Shown here: positions 18,120 to 27,596 of the stretch, one piece after another
How positions within the stretch are numbered: position 1 is the stretch's first letter
Layout of the letters: each line of letters begins with the position of its first letter
NCBI RefSeq assembly: GCF_002307495.1
Contig: NZ_NTMR01000009.1
Location: 231,657 to 295,656, forward strand
DNA length: 64,000 nucleotides
DNA from: Pseudomonas abyssi
GTDB taxonomy: Bacteria > Pseudomonadota > Gammaproteobacteria > Pseudomonadales > Pseudomonadaceae
Reading direction: 5' to 3'
Position numbers and translations under genes: made by a program
Notes under the pieces: model-generated
The model's input: only the letters and a program-made list of their open reading frames with translations
What the model was told of the DNA's origin: nothing
Databases searched by the model: none

Positions 18120-18648
18120 TGAGTACCTCGATCTGACCGTTCAGGTCGGTCCTGATATAGCGCTTGAGATTGCCCTTGGTTTCAGTCAGCACAATCAGTC
18201 CAGGCGTCATCTCGCCGGTATTGCCCAACCGTATCTGCGGTGTCCAGGCGGTGCTGCCGGACAGCCGACCAGCCTGCTCATCGGCCTCAAAGTCCAGCTC
18301 AATCAGTCCCTCTGGCAGCCAGTGCGGGCCGAGCTGCGGGTCCTGCACGGGCTGCCACTCGCGGCTGGCGTCATCCAGCAGCACCAGATCCAGCACGCTG
18401 TAACTGCCACACCGCAACCCCAGCGCCCGCTCGTTGCCCCCACTGATCAGCAGTTCGTCACGCGCCAGGCGCAATACGGCCGCCAGCCGATCGCTCTCCT
18501 TGCGCAGCTCCCGCTCGGCACCGTTACCCAGCGACAGGGTCGCCAGGCCCGCAATGACGCCGATCAACACCAGCACCACCAGGACCTCGATCAGGGTAAA
18601 GCCGGCAGTGGAGGCAGGCGCCGTCCGGCGGGCGGGAGAGGAAAACAT
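18106..18648 (-). CDS. gspH: Type II secretion minor pseudopilin GspH
   Basis: 180 aa. A longer-than-usual N-terminal extension precedes the cleavage site G/FTLIEVLVVLVLIGVIAG. C-terminal region LRLARDELLISGGNERALGL fits GspH. Overlaps gspG by one base. The extended leader could mean a later start, but no better start with a Shine-Dalgarno was seen. Confidence 0.92.
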   Translation of the reverse strand: MFSSPARRTAPASTAGFTLIEVLVVLVLIGVIAGLATLSLGNGAERELRKESDRLAAVLRLARDELLISGGNERALGLRCGSYSVLDLVLLDDASREWQPVQDPQLGPHWLPEGLIELDFEADEQAGRLSGSTAWTPQIRLGNTGEMTPGLIVLTETKGNLKRYIRTDLNGQIEVLSERP

Positions 18649-19124
18649 CAGCGCTCGCTGTTCTGGTTCTGATCCAGGTTCCAGTTGCCGATATCGGCGT
18701 TGTTATCCGTGCCGCCGGCACGGCCATCGGCGCCATAGCTGTAGAGGTCAAACAGGCGGCCGTCACGTCCCGGGGTCTGGTACACGTAATCGTTACCCCA
18801 AGGGTCCTGCTGCAGGCGATCCAGGTAGCCTCCGTCACGCCAGTTGCGCGGCGCATCCTGGCCAGTCGGGCGCTGTACCAATGCACGCAGCCCCTGCTCG
18901 GTGGTGGGGTAGCCGAAATTGTCGAGGCGATACAGGTTGAGTGCGCTTTCAATCGCGCGGATATCGCTCTGCACCTTGGTGGTACGCGCCTGATCCGGAC
19001 GATCCATGACTCGGGGCACCACCACGGCGGCCAGAATGCCGAGAATCACCACGACCACCATGACCTCGATCAAAGTAAAACCGCGCTGCGCCGCGCGGCC
19101 CAGGGTTTGCTTGTGGGACATCAT
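18648..19124 (-). CDS. gspG: Type II secretion major pseudopilin GspG
   Basis: 158 aa. Leader ends in RG, then FTLIEVMVVVVILGILAAVV. The classic GspG core IESALNLYRLDNFGYPTTEQGL and the C-terminal Ca-binding type loop (YSYGADGRAGGTDNNADIGNW, split here) are present. Forms the pseudopilus shaft. Confidence 0.97.
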   Translation of the reverse strand: MMSHKQTLGRAAQRGFTLIEVMVVVVILGILAAVVVPRVMDRPDQARTTKVQSDIRAIESALNLYRLDNFGYPTTEQGLRALVQRPTGQDAPRNWRDGGYLDRLQQDPWGNDYVYQTPGRDGRLFDLYSYGADGRAGGTDNNADIGNWNLDQNQNSER

Positions 19125-20335
19125 CAGTTCACCAGTTGGTTGAGTTCAAAGATTGGCAGCAGAATGGCCAGCACAATCACCAGCACCACTGCGCCCATGG
19201 TCAGAATCAGCAGGGGCTCAAAGACCCCCATCACCATCGCGATACGCGCTTCCAGCTCGCGCTCCTGGGTCTCGGCAGCGCGCTCGAGCATACTGTCCAG
19301 GGTGCCGCTGCTTTCGCCGCTCTTGATCAGGCTGAGCGTCATCGCCGGAAAATAGCCGCTGCGCTCCAGCGCCAGCCCCACCCCGGCCCCCTCGCGCACG
19401 CGCTGGGCAGCAGCGGAGACCGCCTCGCGCATGGGCAGGTTGGAGATCACACTGGCGCTCATGTTCAGCGCATCCAGCAAGGGCACACCGCTACCCGCCA
19501 AAATATTCAGGGTACGGGCAAAGCGCGCGGTGTTCAGCCCCCGGGTCAGCCGACCGATCAGCGGCAGGCGCAACAGAAAGTCGTGCCAGCGGCGCTGGTA
19601 GGCCGGCTTTTTCAGCAGCGTGCGCGCGCCATAAATCAGCCCCGCCAGCACCAGCAGCATCAGAATGCCCCAATCACGCAGGGTGTCGCTGACGGCAATC
19701 AGCGAGCGCGTCAACAGCGGCAGTTCCTGGTTCATACCGTCAAAGACCTTGACCACCTCCGGCACCACATAGGTCAGCAGCGCGACGGTCACCAGCAGCG
19801 CCACACAGGTGAGAATCGCCGGATAGAACATCGCCAGCTGAATCTTCTGGCGCATGGCGTTCTGCGCCTCGACGTTATCAGCCAGCCGCTCCAGCACCAG
19901 ATCCAGGCGACCGGCCTGTTCACCGGCAGCAATGGTGGTGCGGTAGATAACCGGAAAGACCGACGGGAATTCACCCAGCGCGTGGGCCAGCGGCAAGCCT
20001 TCCATGACCCGGGTGCGCACCGCGGTCAGCGCCGAGCGTACGCGGGGGGATTCGCTTTGCCGGGCGACCGTGGCTAGCACTTCTTCGATTGGCAGGCCGG
20101 CCCGCGCCAGGGTGGCCATCTGCCGAGTTGCCAGCGCCAGCTCCAGCGGTTTGATGCGCTGCTGAAAAACCGGCATGCGCAGCAACGCCTGACGCTCGGC
20201 AACCTGGCTGACCGACATCGGCGTAAGACCCTGCTCGCGCAGGCGGCTACGCACCTGACGCGGGGAGTCGCCCTCCTCTACCCCTTTGCGGGTGCGGCCG
20301 GTGCCGTCCAGTGCGGTGTATTCAAAGGCTGGCAT
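19124..20335 (-). CDS. gspF: Type II secretion inner-membrane protein GspF
   Basis: 403 aa polytopic platform protein with two GspF/PilC repeats, each ending in TM helices. N-terminal FEYTALDGTGRTRKG and LREQGLTPMSV are family signatures; LALATRQMATLARAGLPIEE begins the first repeat. 2-nt gap to gspE. Confidence 0.96.
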   Translation of the reverse strand: MPAFEYTALDGTGRTRKGVEEGDSPRQVRSRLREQGLTPMSVSQVAERQALLRMPVFQQRIKPLELALATRQMATLARAGLPIEEVLATVARQSESPRVRSALTAVRTRVMEGLPLAHALGEFPSVFPVIYRTTIAAGEQAGRLDLVLERLADNVEAQNAMRQKIQLAMFYPAILTCVALLVTVALLTYVVPEVVKVFDGMNQELPLLTRSLIAVSDTLRDWGILMLLVLAGLIYGARTLLKKPAYQRRWHDFLLRLPLIGRLTRGLNTARFARTLNILAGSGVPLLDALNMSASVISNLPMREAVSAAAQRVREGAGVGLALERSGYFPAMTLSLIKSGESSGTLDSMLERAAETQERELEARIAMVMGVFEPLLILTMGAVVLVIVLAILLPIFELNQLVN

Positions 20336-20337
20336 CC

Positions 20338-21852
20338 TCAGTCCTCCCGCGTCACGCGCAGCACTTCTTCCAGCGTGGTATCACCGGCCAGTACGCGGCG
20401 CAGGCCATCCTGACGAATGCCCATCTGCGCCAGCCGGGCGTGGCGCACCATCGCCTGTTCGCTGGCACCATCGTGAATCAGGCCACGCAGGGTGTCGTCA
20501 ATCTCGACCAGCTCATAGATGCCGGTGCGTCCGCGATAGCCCGTGCCGTTACAAGCAGCGCAGCCAGTCGCGCGATACAGCGTTGGCGGCTGCTCCGGCG
20601 CAACCCCCATCAGGCGGCATTCACTGGCGCTGGCCTGATGCGGTTCGCGGCAATCCGGGCAGAGCGTACGCACCAGCCGCTGAGCCAGTACACCGTTCAA
20701 GGTCGAGGACAGCAGAAAGGGTTCAATGCCCATGTCACGCAGACGGGTAATGGCGCCGACGGCGGTATTGGTGTGCAGGGTGGAGAACACCAGGTGGCCG
20801 GTCAGACTGGCCTGAATGGCGATCTGCACGGTATCCACGTCACGGATCTCACCGACCATCACCACATCCGGGTCCTGACGCAGAATCGCGCGCAGGCCGC
20901 GGGCAAAGGTCATGTCGACCTTGTTGTTGATCTGCGTCTGGCCGATACCGTCGAGGTAGTACTCGATCGGGTCTTCAACGGTGAGAATGTTGCGGCTGCG
21001 GTCATTCAGGCGCATCAAGGCCGAGTACAAGGTGGTGGTCTTGCCCGAGCCGGTAGGGCCGGTAACCAGCACGATCCCGTGTGGCCGGCTGATCACCCGC
21101 TCCATGGCGTCATAGTGTTCGGTGCACATGCCCAGTTGGCGCAGTTCCAGACGGCCAGCCTGCTTGTCGAGCAGACGCAGCACCACTCGCTCGCCGTGCC
21201 CGGACGGCAAGGTCGACACCCGCACATCGACTGCCCGACCCACCAGACGCAGGCCGATCCGACCGTCCTGCGGCAGGCGCTTTTCGGCGATATCCAGCTT
21301 GGCCATGACCTTGATACGCGAGACGATCACCGGCGCCAGCGCACGCGGCGGCTCCAGTACCTCGCGCAGCACGCCGTCGACCCGCAGGCGAATCGACAGG
21401 CGGTTCTCAAAGGGTTCGATATGGATATCGGAGGCGTTTTCCTTGACCGCCTCGGACAACAGCGCATTGATCAGACGAATGATCGGCGCTTCGTCCTGGG
21501 ATTCCAGCAGGTCTTCAGGCTCGGCCAGTGACTGCGCAACCGAGAGCAGATCAGCGTCATCACTGAGCCCCTCGACAAACTGCATCGCGTCATTGGCCGA
21601 GCGCTCGTAGCGGTCACGCAGGCGCGCCGCAAAGCTGTCATCGTCCAACACCACCGGCAGCAGCGGGTGCCCCAAACGACGACGCAGCTCCAGCAGGCCC
21701 TGCGGGTCGCAATCGGCACGCACGAAAACTTCCATCTGGCCGTCTTCACGCAGGCTGCCGGCCAATACCCCGACCCGCCGAGCGAAGCGATAACCGGTAT
21801 CAGTCGGCGCACTGGCAGGGGCGACCTGGGAGAGGATGTCCGACTCGCTCAT
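20338..21852 (-). CDS. gspE: Type II secretion ATPase GspE
   Basis: 504 aa cytosolic hexameric ATPase. Walker [13 protein letters not shown], Asp box and Walker B region, His box [14 protein letters not shown], and a tetracysteine zinc site (LCPDC ... [14 protein letters not shown]). Powers pseudopilus assembly. 2-nt gap to gspD. Confidence 0.97.
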   Translation of the reverse strand: MSESDILSQVAPASAPTDTGYRFARRVGVLAGSLREDGQMEVFVRADCDPQGLLELRRRLGHPLLPVVLDDDSFAARLRDRYERSANDAMQFVEGLSDDADLLSVAQSLAEPEDLLESQDEAPIIRLINALLSEAVKENASDIHIEPFENRLSIRLRVDGVLREVLEPPRALAPVIVSRIKVMAKLDIAEKRLPQDGRIGLRLVGRAVDVRVSTLPSGHGERVVLRLLDKQAGRLELRQLGMCTEHYDAMERVISRPHGIVLVTGPTGSGKTTTLYSALMRLNDRSRNILTVEDPIEYYLDGIGQTQINNKVDMTFARGLRAILRQDPDVVMVGEIRDVDTVQIAIQASLTGHLVFSTLHTNTAVGAITRLRDMGIEPFLLSSTLNGVLAQRLVRTLCPDCREPHQASASECRLMGVAPEQPPTLYRATGCAACNGTGYRGRTGIYELVEIDDTLRGLIHDGASEQAMVRHARLAQMGIRQDGLRRVLAGDTTLEEVLRVTRED

Positions 21853-21854
21853 GG

Positions 21855-23915
21855 TCAGTCTCCGCTCGCCGCCGGCGGCGCGCTGATAGTCGCCGGTGGC
21901 GTACCCTGCATGGCATTCTCAAACGGCGGCGGCAGGGTCAGCAGGTAGTTCCAGTCAGGCAGAATCGGCACGCCATCGCCCACATCCAGACGCCCGCGAC
22001 GATTCTGCTCAGCCACCTGCTGGTCACGAATATAGCTGTACTTGCTGTGGGTCAGGCTCTGCGCCACCGCCGAGTCTCGTACGATCACCGGCCGCAGGAA
22101 GACCATCAGGTTGCGTTTTTGCAGCGAGGCCGTGTCATAGCGGAACAAGCGACCCAGGCCCGGTACATCGCCCAGTACCGGCACCTTGTCAGTGGTTTCT
22201 ACCATCTGATCATCAATCAGGCCGCCCAGCACGATCATCTGGTTGTCATCGACCATGACATGCGTTGTCAGGCTGCGCTTGTTGGTAATGATGTCCGCCG
22301 CTCCGCTGACCCCAGGTGCGATCTGCGACACCTCCTGTGCAATCTCCAGGCGCACGGCGTCGCCCTCGTTGATCTGCGGACGGATCTTCAGCGTGATACC
22401 CACGTCTTCACGTTGAATGGTGTCAAATGCCTGCCCGGAATCCTCCACCGAGCGGCCGACAATAAAGGGCACGTTCTGGCCGACGACAATCTCGGCCTCT
22501 TCATTGTCCAGGGTCAGCAGGCTGGGCGTGGACAGAATGTTGCTCGCGGTGTCGCCCTGCAGGGCGTTGACCAGCAGGGCAATCTGGGTGCTGCCGATTG
22601 AACCTATGCCGCCGAGACTCATACCACTGCCCAGGGACGGCGGCGTGCTGACATCACCGTCCAGAAAGGCATTCACGCCGGCGGCAATGTCAATAATGCC
22701 GTTGCCGTTGCGGTTGAAATTGATAATACCGACGCCCGAATCCTCGCTGCCGATCCCCCACTGCACGCCCAGCTCCTTGGCGCGGTCATAGGACACCTCG
22801 GCAATCACCGCCTCGACCAGCACCTGGGCGCGGCGAATGTCCAGCTGACGGATGATTGACGACAGCTCGCGCGACAGCTCCGCCGGCCCGTATATCACCA
22901 CCGAGTTGGTGCTCTCGTGGGCTTCGATACGCACGCGATTCTGCTCGGCCAGGTTAGTACCGGCGCTGCTGGAAGAGCCCATACTGGAATTGCCTACCGA
23001 GCCGCTGCTGTTGTTGCGCTCGCGCCCCTCGGCGATACCGCGCAACACCTCGGCAACCTCTTCGGCCTTGGCGTAGCGCAGATAATGCACCTGGGTATTA
23101 CCCTGGTTACCGGCGACATCAAGCTGACGTACCACGGTGCGCAAGCCTGCGCGCGCCTCGGGGTCGCCGCGCAGAATGACCGAGTTGGTCCGCTCGTCGG
23201 CAATCAGTTTCGGGCCGCGGGCAAACTCCTCGGCAGGGGCATTGGAATCCAGCCCCTGCACAATGCGCACGACATCCAGCGCCGAGGCGTGCTGCAGCGG
23301 CAGCACTTCAAAGTCTTCCATTGATTCGCGATCGATACGCGAGATCAGCGCCTTGATACGGCGCACGTTGGCCGCCGTATCGGCAATAACCAGCGAGTTG
23401 GACTGGGCCGCCGCAGCCAGATGCCCGCCCTTGGGTACCAGCGGACGCAGGATGCGCACCAGCTGGCCGGCATCCATGTTGTTTACCGTCAGCACCTCGG
23501 TAATGTATTCATCGCCGGGGGTATCGTCGCCAAGAACCGCCACTTCGTTTTCCTTGGCCTGCACTTCCGGCACGATACGCACCAGCCCGTCACTGCCGCG
23601 CACGGCGGCAAAGCCCTGGGACTTGAGGACGCTGAGGAAGATGTCGTACAGCTCGTCGCGCCGAATCGGCTGCCCGGAGACCACGTTGACCTCGCCACGC
23701 ACACGCGGGTCAACAATAAAGTTGATACCGGTTTCCTGGCTGACGATCTCGATCAGGCCATTGATGTCCGCATCACGCAGATTGAGGACCAGATCTTCCC
23801 CGTCTGCCGCTGCCCCTGCGGTCTGAGCCGCCAGCGGACCGCTCAGCGCCCCCAAACCCAATGCCAGCGCCAGCGCCAGCCGCTGCTTCCGAAACTGCAT
23901 CGACATCTGTATCAA
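21855..23915 (-). CDS. gspD: Type II secretion outer-membrane secretin GspD
   Basis: 686 aa. Sec signal peptide ([18 protein letters not shown]), then N0 ([17 protein letters not shown]), N1-N3 domains, a Gly/Ser-rich stretch in N3 (near residue 305) and the secretin core ([17 protein letters not shown]). Forms the outer-membrane pore. The ATG overlaps the gspC stop by 4 nt; downstream ATGs at 23906 and 23900 are alternative starts. No gspS gene follows, so pilotin identity is open. Confidence 0.97.
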   Translation of the reverse strand: MIQMSMQFRKQRLALALALGLGALSGPLAAQTAGAAADGEDLVLNLRDADINGLIEIVSQETGINFIVDPRVRGEVNVVSGQPIRRDELYDIFLSVLKSQGFAAVRGSDGLVRIVPEVQAKENEVAVLGDDTPGDEYITEVLTVNNMDAGQLVRILRPLVPKGGHLAAAAQSNSLVIADTAANVRRIKALISRIDRESMEDFEVLPLQHASALDVVRIVQGLDSNAPAEEFARGPKLIADERTNSVILRGDPEARAGLRTVVRQLDVAGNQGNTQVHYLRYAKAEEVAEVLRGIAEGRERNNSSGSVGNSSMGSSSSAGTNLAEQNRVRIEAHESTNSVVIYGPAELSRELSSIIRQLDIRRAQVLVEAVIAEVSYDRAKELGVQWGIGSEDSGVGIINFNRNGNGIIDIAAGVNAFLDGDVSTPPSLGSGMSLGGIGSIGSTQIALLVNALQGDTASNILSTPSLLTLDNEEAEIVVGQNVPFIVGRSVEDSGQAFDTIQREDVGITLKIRPQINEGDAVRLEIAQEVSQIAPGVSGAADIITNKRSLTTHVMVDDNQMIVLGGLIDDQMVETTDKVPVLGDVPGLGRLFRYDTASLQKRNLMVFLRPVIVRDSAVAQSLTHSKYSYIRDQQVAEQNRRGRLDVGDGVPILPDWNYLLTLPPPFENAMQGTPPATISAPPAASGD

Positions 23916-24772
23916 TCCATCGTAATCGTTATATTCATCGGTTCACCGTCACGTTCCAGCGATAGCGTCACCGAACTCGCGTCGGTCAACTCGCGCAGAA
24001 TGTCGCGGTAATCCTCGATTTGCGATACCGGCGTGCCATCCACGTCGGTAATCACATCCCCCCCCTTCAGCCCTGCCGCCTCGAACTCGCGCACATTGCG
24101 CGACGGCGAGACCTCGAGGCCGTACATCACGCCATCCACCATCACCGGGTTGGCACTGATCACTTCCATAAAGCGTTGCGGATCGTTCAGCCAGGCGTCG
24201 CGATCTATCCGCGCCACCCCACCATCCGGCGCCAGCGTCTGCGTGTTGTCTGTAGTGGGCAGGCTGGCCAGCCGCGCGCTGCTGCGCCCGGCACCGGCCG
24301 ATTGGTTGCGTTTGAGCCGCAAGGTCTCCAGCTGACCGTCACGCATCAGCATGACGCGGTCAGGCAGCACCTGCTCCAGGCGCACCTGGCCCGGCAGGCT
24401 GGCACCCACGCGATAGAGTTTTTCCGGTTGGCCCTGGGTAACCAGGATGGCGGCGCTGCGCGCCGGGTCGGGATCGGAGAGCACGCCCTTGAGGGTCCAG
24501 CTCAACTTGGTGTCAGGGGCGTTGATTTCCAGCGGTTGCTGGTCAGCACGGCCCAGCGGCGACAGCAGGGCCAGCTCGCGAAATCCGGGATAGGTCGGGG
24601 TGTTGTTGTCGGCATCGGTTGCCAGGGCAAGGGGGCTGGCAGCAGGCAGTACGCTTTGCGGCGCTATCACGGCCCAGACCAGGTGCCCCAGAATCCAGGC
24701 GCCCAGCAGAACCAGCAAGGCGGTGACGACAGTGACAGCAGATTCCAGTGAAGGGCGGGCAACCGTGCGCAT
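23912..24772 (-). CDS. gspC: Type II secretion protein GspC
   Basis: 286 aa from ATG 24770-24772, chosen because GGAGA lies just upstream and it gives a normal N-terminus; an in-frame ATG at 24802 is less likely. TM helix at ~15-40 (VTALLVLLGAWILGHLVWAV), a periplasmic HR domain (~85-170) that contacts the secretin, and a C-terminal PDZ domain (FEAAGLKGGDVITDVDGTPV). First gene of the gspC-N operon. Confidence 0.94.
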   Translation of the reverse strand: MRTVARPSLESAVTVVTALLVLLGAWILGHLVWAVIAPQSVLPAASPLALATDADNNTPTYPGFRELALLSPLGRADQQPLEINAPDTKLSWTLKGVLSDPDPARSAAILVTQGQPEKLYRVGASLPGQVRLEQVLPDRVMLMRDGQLETLRLKRNQSAGAGRSSARLASLPTTDNTQTLAPDGGVARIDRDAWLNDPQRFMEVISANPVMVDGVMYGLEVSPSRNVREFEAAGLKGGDVITDVDGTPVSQIEDYRDILRELTDASSVTLSLERDGEPMNITITMD

Positions 24773-25501
24773 GCATTCTCCGAGGCAAAGACAACTGGCC
24801 ACATGGGGTGGCCGGGTCAGCAGATGAAAAGATACTGACCTTTCTTTGCAAAATTATTGTTATAAGCCTGCAACAGGCTGCTCGTCTGCGCTCGATTGTC
24901 ACGAATTTGCAATCAGGCAGCAACCCCCTGAACAGGTTATTCCAGAGGCTTCGTCTGATTAGCGCGACGCTATCGGCTATCGCCTTCGCCCCCCATCACC
25001 CAAACGGGGGTCACTAGGGTCTGTTGCCGTTTCGTTCTCCCGTCTGTTGCTGCCTGTAAAGCCGGCAATCAAGGAGCGAGGAGCGTAGTTTGGTCATTCC
25101 AAATAAACGACGAGCGACGCGGAGTGGCGGCTTTACAGGCGCAACCTCGGCGGCCCCACCCGCAGGGCCGGGGCCATTTTTCGGCCATGCTGCGTTGTCG
25201 GTCGCTTATGTGGAACGACCACACCGCGCTCCCTCCGCCTTGCCTGGCCGAAAAATGGCCTCCGGCAGGCGGGTGAACGAAACGGCAACAGACCCTAGGC
25301 TGCAGCCCCGATGAACCGTGACATCTAACCCGAATGGGTGATAACCCGGTTACAGAGATCACCCACGGTTATACCTGGCAATCCAGACCCGACGACCCAG
25401 CCCGGATGCTCCGCCTGACGCTTGCCGGAGGCCCGCTTGGCCGCTTTACTGGCAAATGCAAGATCCATCACAAAAACAGCTTGCAACGGAGAACAACAAT
25501 A
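24773..25501. other. 729-bp divergent intergenic region carrying a foldback element
   Basis: Between gspC and the hydrolase gene. 24773-25013 is ordinary AT-richer sequence likely to hold the gsp promoter; 25014-25298 is the inverted-repeat element; 25299-25501 is the leader of the hydrolase gene. No convincing gene; short open frames inside the element are by-products of its symmetry. Confidence 0.75.
25014..25298. mobile_element. MITE-like foldback element with 24-bp perfect terminal inverted repeats
   Basis: Termini 25014-25037 and 25275-25298 are exact reverse complements (CTAGGGTCTGTTGCCGTTTC... ), and imperfect pairing continues ~9 bp inward. Two further perfect inverted pairs lie inside: 25052-25064 with 25128-25140 (13 bp) and 25172-25187 with 25245-25260 (16 bp), plus an imperfect pair around 25088-25120 and 25190-25222. 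Both ends are CTAG, possibly part of a short target duplication. No transposase. Total 285 bp. This is seen directly; mobility is inferred. Confidence 0.85.
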
Positions 25502-26962
25502 ATGAATCCACTCAAAAGACCCACGCTGCTTGCCGTTCTGGTCGGCAGCATCGGCTTGACCGGCTGCCTGGGCAGCAGCAATGACAGCGACGATCCTGAT
25601 CCACGGCCGCAGCAGGTACGCATCAACCAGGGCTTCTTTACCATCGATGAGTCCGCCCTGCCCTTCGACGCCTTGGCACCCGTCGCCCCCTACACCACCA
25701 CCAGCCGCTGGAGCGGTGTCCTGGACGGCGCCGCCTACCGTGTTGAGGTGCCGGAGAACTGGAACGGCTACCTGGTGATGTGGGCGCACGGCTATCGCGG
25801 CACCGGAGCGGCCCTGACCGTCGACAACCCGCCGATGCGCCAGTATCTGATCGACAACGGCTATGCCTGGGCAGCATCGAGCTACAGCACCAACTTCTAT
25901 GATGTGCGCGCCGGCGTGGAGGATACCAACGCCCTGGCGCTGGCCTTTACCGACATCGCTGCAGAGAACGGCCGAACGCTGGCTGAACCTACCAAGTACT
26001 ACATCACCGGCGCGTCCATGGGCGGCCATGTCACCGCTGCGGCGGTGGAGCGCGAGACCCTCGACACCGCCAACAACGTGGTCGAATACTCGGCAGCAGC
26101 GCCCTTCTGTGGCGTGGTTGGCGACACCGAGCTGTTCAATTACTTTGGCGGTTACAACCTGTCGCTGTTTGCGCTGGCCGGCGAACCTGCCGACAGCTTC
26201 CCGGTCGCTCCGGCCGATGCCGCTGCCAAGGTAGCCGCTGCCCGCGCAGCACTGTGGGTGGATTATGACGCCAACCCCAATGCCAACGGGCTGACCGCCG
26301 ATGGGCTTGGGCTGTACCAGACGCTGAAAAATCTCAGCGGTGGCGAGCGGCCGATTTATCAGCTGTCCTTCGGCGGGTTCCAGGATTTGCTGCAGAGCTT
26401 TGCCGGCTCGGACGGCACGGTAGATGGCATCTTCCAGGAAAGCGTGATCAACACCGAGGGCCTGACCTATCGCTTCCAGACAGAGCTGGGTCAGCCGCTG
26501 ACCACCGACGAGATCAACTTCAACGCGGCGATTCTCAAGGCCGATGCGGATGTCGACAGCGTCAACGCGTTGCGTAGCGACGGCTTGCGCTGGGTGCCCA
26601 AGGTAAACGGCGAGTTTGACGTGCCGGTACTGACCGCGCACACCATTGGCGATCTGTTCGTACCGATACTGATGGAGCAGGTATATCGCCAGCGTGCCGA
26701 AGATCAAGGCAGCGCAGACAACCTGGTGCAGCGTGCAATGCGCGCCCCCGGCCACTGCGACTTCACCCTGACCGAATGGACGCAAACCCTGGCCGACCTG
26801 CTGACCTGGGAGCAAACCGGCGTCAAACCCGGCGGCGACGACTGGCTGACGCCGGCCACCGTAGCCGACCCTGAGTTTGGTTGCACCTATACCAATAACG
26901 TGGGCGAAATACCCGGCAACGTCGAGAGGTCCCTGATGCCGCCCTGCCCGGCTCCCCTGTAA
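25502..26962 (+). CDS. Lipoprotein alpha/beta-hydrolase
   Basis: 486 aa from ATG 25502 (GGAGA upstream). Signal peptide with lipobox GLTGC (Cys ~20) followed by a Ser/Asp-rich tether (LGSSNDSDDPD). Hydrolase fold markers: MWAHGYRGTG (oxyanion), TGASMGGHV (nucleophile elbow GxSxG), IGDLFVPIL (candidate acid) and APGHCDF (candidate His). Several cysteines in the mature part suggest disulfides. Likely exported esterase/peptidase-like enzyme of unknown substrate. It is divergent from the type II secretion operon; the lipid anchor argues for the envelope or the cell surface. Confidence 0.8.
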   Translation: MNPLKRPTLLAVLVGSIGLTGCLGSSNDSDDPDPRPQQVRINQGFFTIDESALPFDALAPVAPYTTTSRWSGVLDGAAYRVEVPENWNGYLVMWAHGYRGTGAALTVDNPPMRQYLIDNGYAWAASSYSTNFYDVRAGVEDTNALALAFTDIAAENGRTLAEPTKYYITGASMGGHVTAAAVERETLDTANNVVEYSAAAPFCGVVGDTELFNYFGGYNLSLFALAGEPADSFPVAPADAAAKVAAARAALWVDYDANPNANGLTADGLGLYQTLKNLSGGERPIYQLSFGGFQDLLQSFAGSDGTVDGIFQESVINTEGLTYRFQTELGQPLTTDEINFNAAILKADADVDSVNALRSDGLRWVPKVNGEFDVPVLTAHTIGDLFVPILMEQVYRQRAEDQGSADNLVQRAMRAPGHCDFTLTEWTQTLADLLTWEQTGVKPGGDDWLTPATVADPEFGCTYTNNVGEIPGNVERSLMPPCPAPL

Positions 26963-26976
26963 CAGAGCCAAGCAAA

Positions 26977-27015
26977 AAGCAGGATTGAGGTGTTAACAGC
27001 GCCTCAACCCTGCTT
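26977..27015. terminator. Bidirectional terminator between hydrolase and tatB
   Basis: Stem 26977-26990 with 27002-27015 (7 bp, one mismatch, 6 bp). On the minus strand it is followed by UUUUU, so it ends the tat transcript, and it overlaps the last codons of tatB (stop at 27004-27006). It can also end the hydrolase transcript. Confidence 0.75.
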
Positions 27016-27288
27016 GCGCTCCTCATCAACAGCCTCTGCCGCCAAACGACGCACAAACTGCTTGACGTTGGTCTGACCACGTAGCGCACGAACATTCTCG
27101 GCCAGCTCCTTGACCTCGTCCTGTGGCAAGGAATCGTTCAGCTCCTTCTGCACCTCATTCCACATGCCACGTACCTTGCCCGCCGCTCGACCGGCGCTGC
27201 GCACCAGCGTGGGCAGGCGCTCGGGCCCCAGCACCAGCAAGGCAACTACTGCCACCAGCAGCCATTCCGTCATGCCATTGCCGAACAT
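27004..27288 (-). CDS. tatB: Twin-arginine translocase subunit TatB
   Basis: 94 aa. N-terminal TM helix TEWLLVAVVALLVLGPERLP with the TatB/TatA hinge GPERLP, then an amphipathic helix and a charged C-terminal tail. Shorter than housekeeping TatB of enterics but fits the family. GAGGT before the ATG. 14 bp downstream of tatA. No tatC follows. Confidence 0.9.
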   Translation of the reverse strand: MFGNGMTEWLLVAVVALLVLGPERLPTLVRSAGRAAGKVRGMWNEVQKELNDSLPQDEVKELAENVRALRGQTNVKQFVRRLAAEAVDEERKQG

Positions 27289-27302
27289 GCTGTACCTCGC
27301 CT

Positions 27303-27527
27303 TCAGGCCTGACGGCTGGTCGATTCTGCGCGCACGGACGTCTGCTCTGCGGCGTCCAGAGTCAATGCATCGCGGGTCTCTTCGGTATCGCGCACGGCCT
27401 TGCGGAAGCCGCTGAGCGCACCACCCAGATCACTGCCCACATTGCGCAGACGCTTGGTGCCGAACAGCAGCATGACAATGACCAGCACAATCAACAACGA
27501 ACCAATGCTAATGCCACCAATACCCAT
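27303..27527 (-). CDS. tatA: Twin-arginine translocase subunit TatA
   Basis: 74 aa from ATG 27525-27527, chosen because GGAGG sits 5 nt upstream; a start 12 bp earlier lacks this spacing. TM helix [17 protein letters not shown], then the [23 protein letters not shown] hinge and amphipathic helix (spans listed in part) characteristic of TatA. Located between the phosphatase gene and tatB. Confidence 0.92.
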   Translation of the reverse strand: MGIGGISIGSLLIVLVIVMLLFGTKRLRNVGSDLGGALSGFRKAVRDTEETRDALTLDAAEQTSVRAESTSRQA

Positions 27528-27547
27528 ATAAACCTCCAATAAAAAGG

Positions 27548-27572
27548 CGGGTCAGCGCAACGCGCTGACCCG
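27548..27572 (-). terminator. Rho-independent terminator between phoX and tatA
   Basis: Perfect 11-bp stem (27548-27558 with 27562-27572), loop of 3, followed on the minus strand by UUUUU. It lies in the 69-bp gap between the phosphatase stop and the tatA start, so tatAB expression would depend on read-through or on a promoter inside phoX. Confidence 0.85.
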
Positions 27573-27596
27573 TCAAACACACAAGAACAAACGCTA

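Noticed and set aside
25090..25314. 74-aa open frame inside the foldback element
   Set aside because: Low-complexity reading of an inverted-repeat element with no Shine-Dalgarno or family resemblance.
25325..26971. 548-aa minus-strand open frame opposite the hydrolase
   Set aside because: Antisense to a lipoprotein hydrolase with clear catalytic motifs; no start signal or family match.
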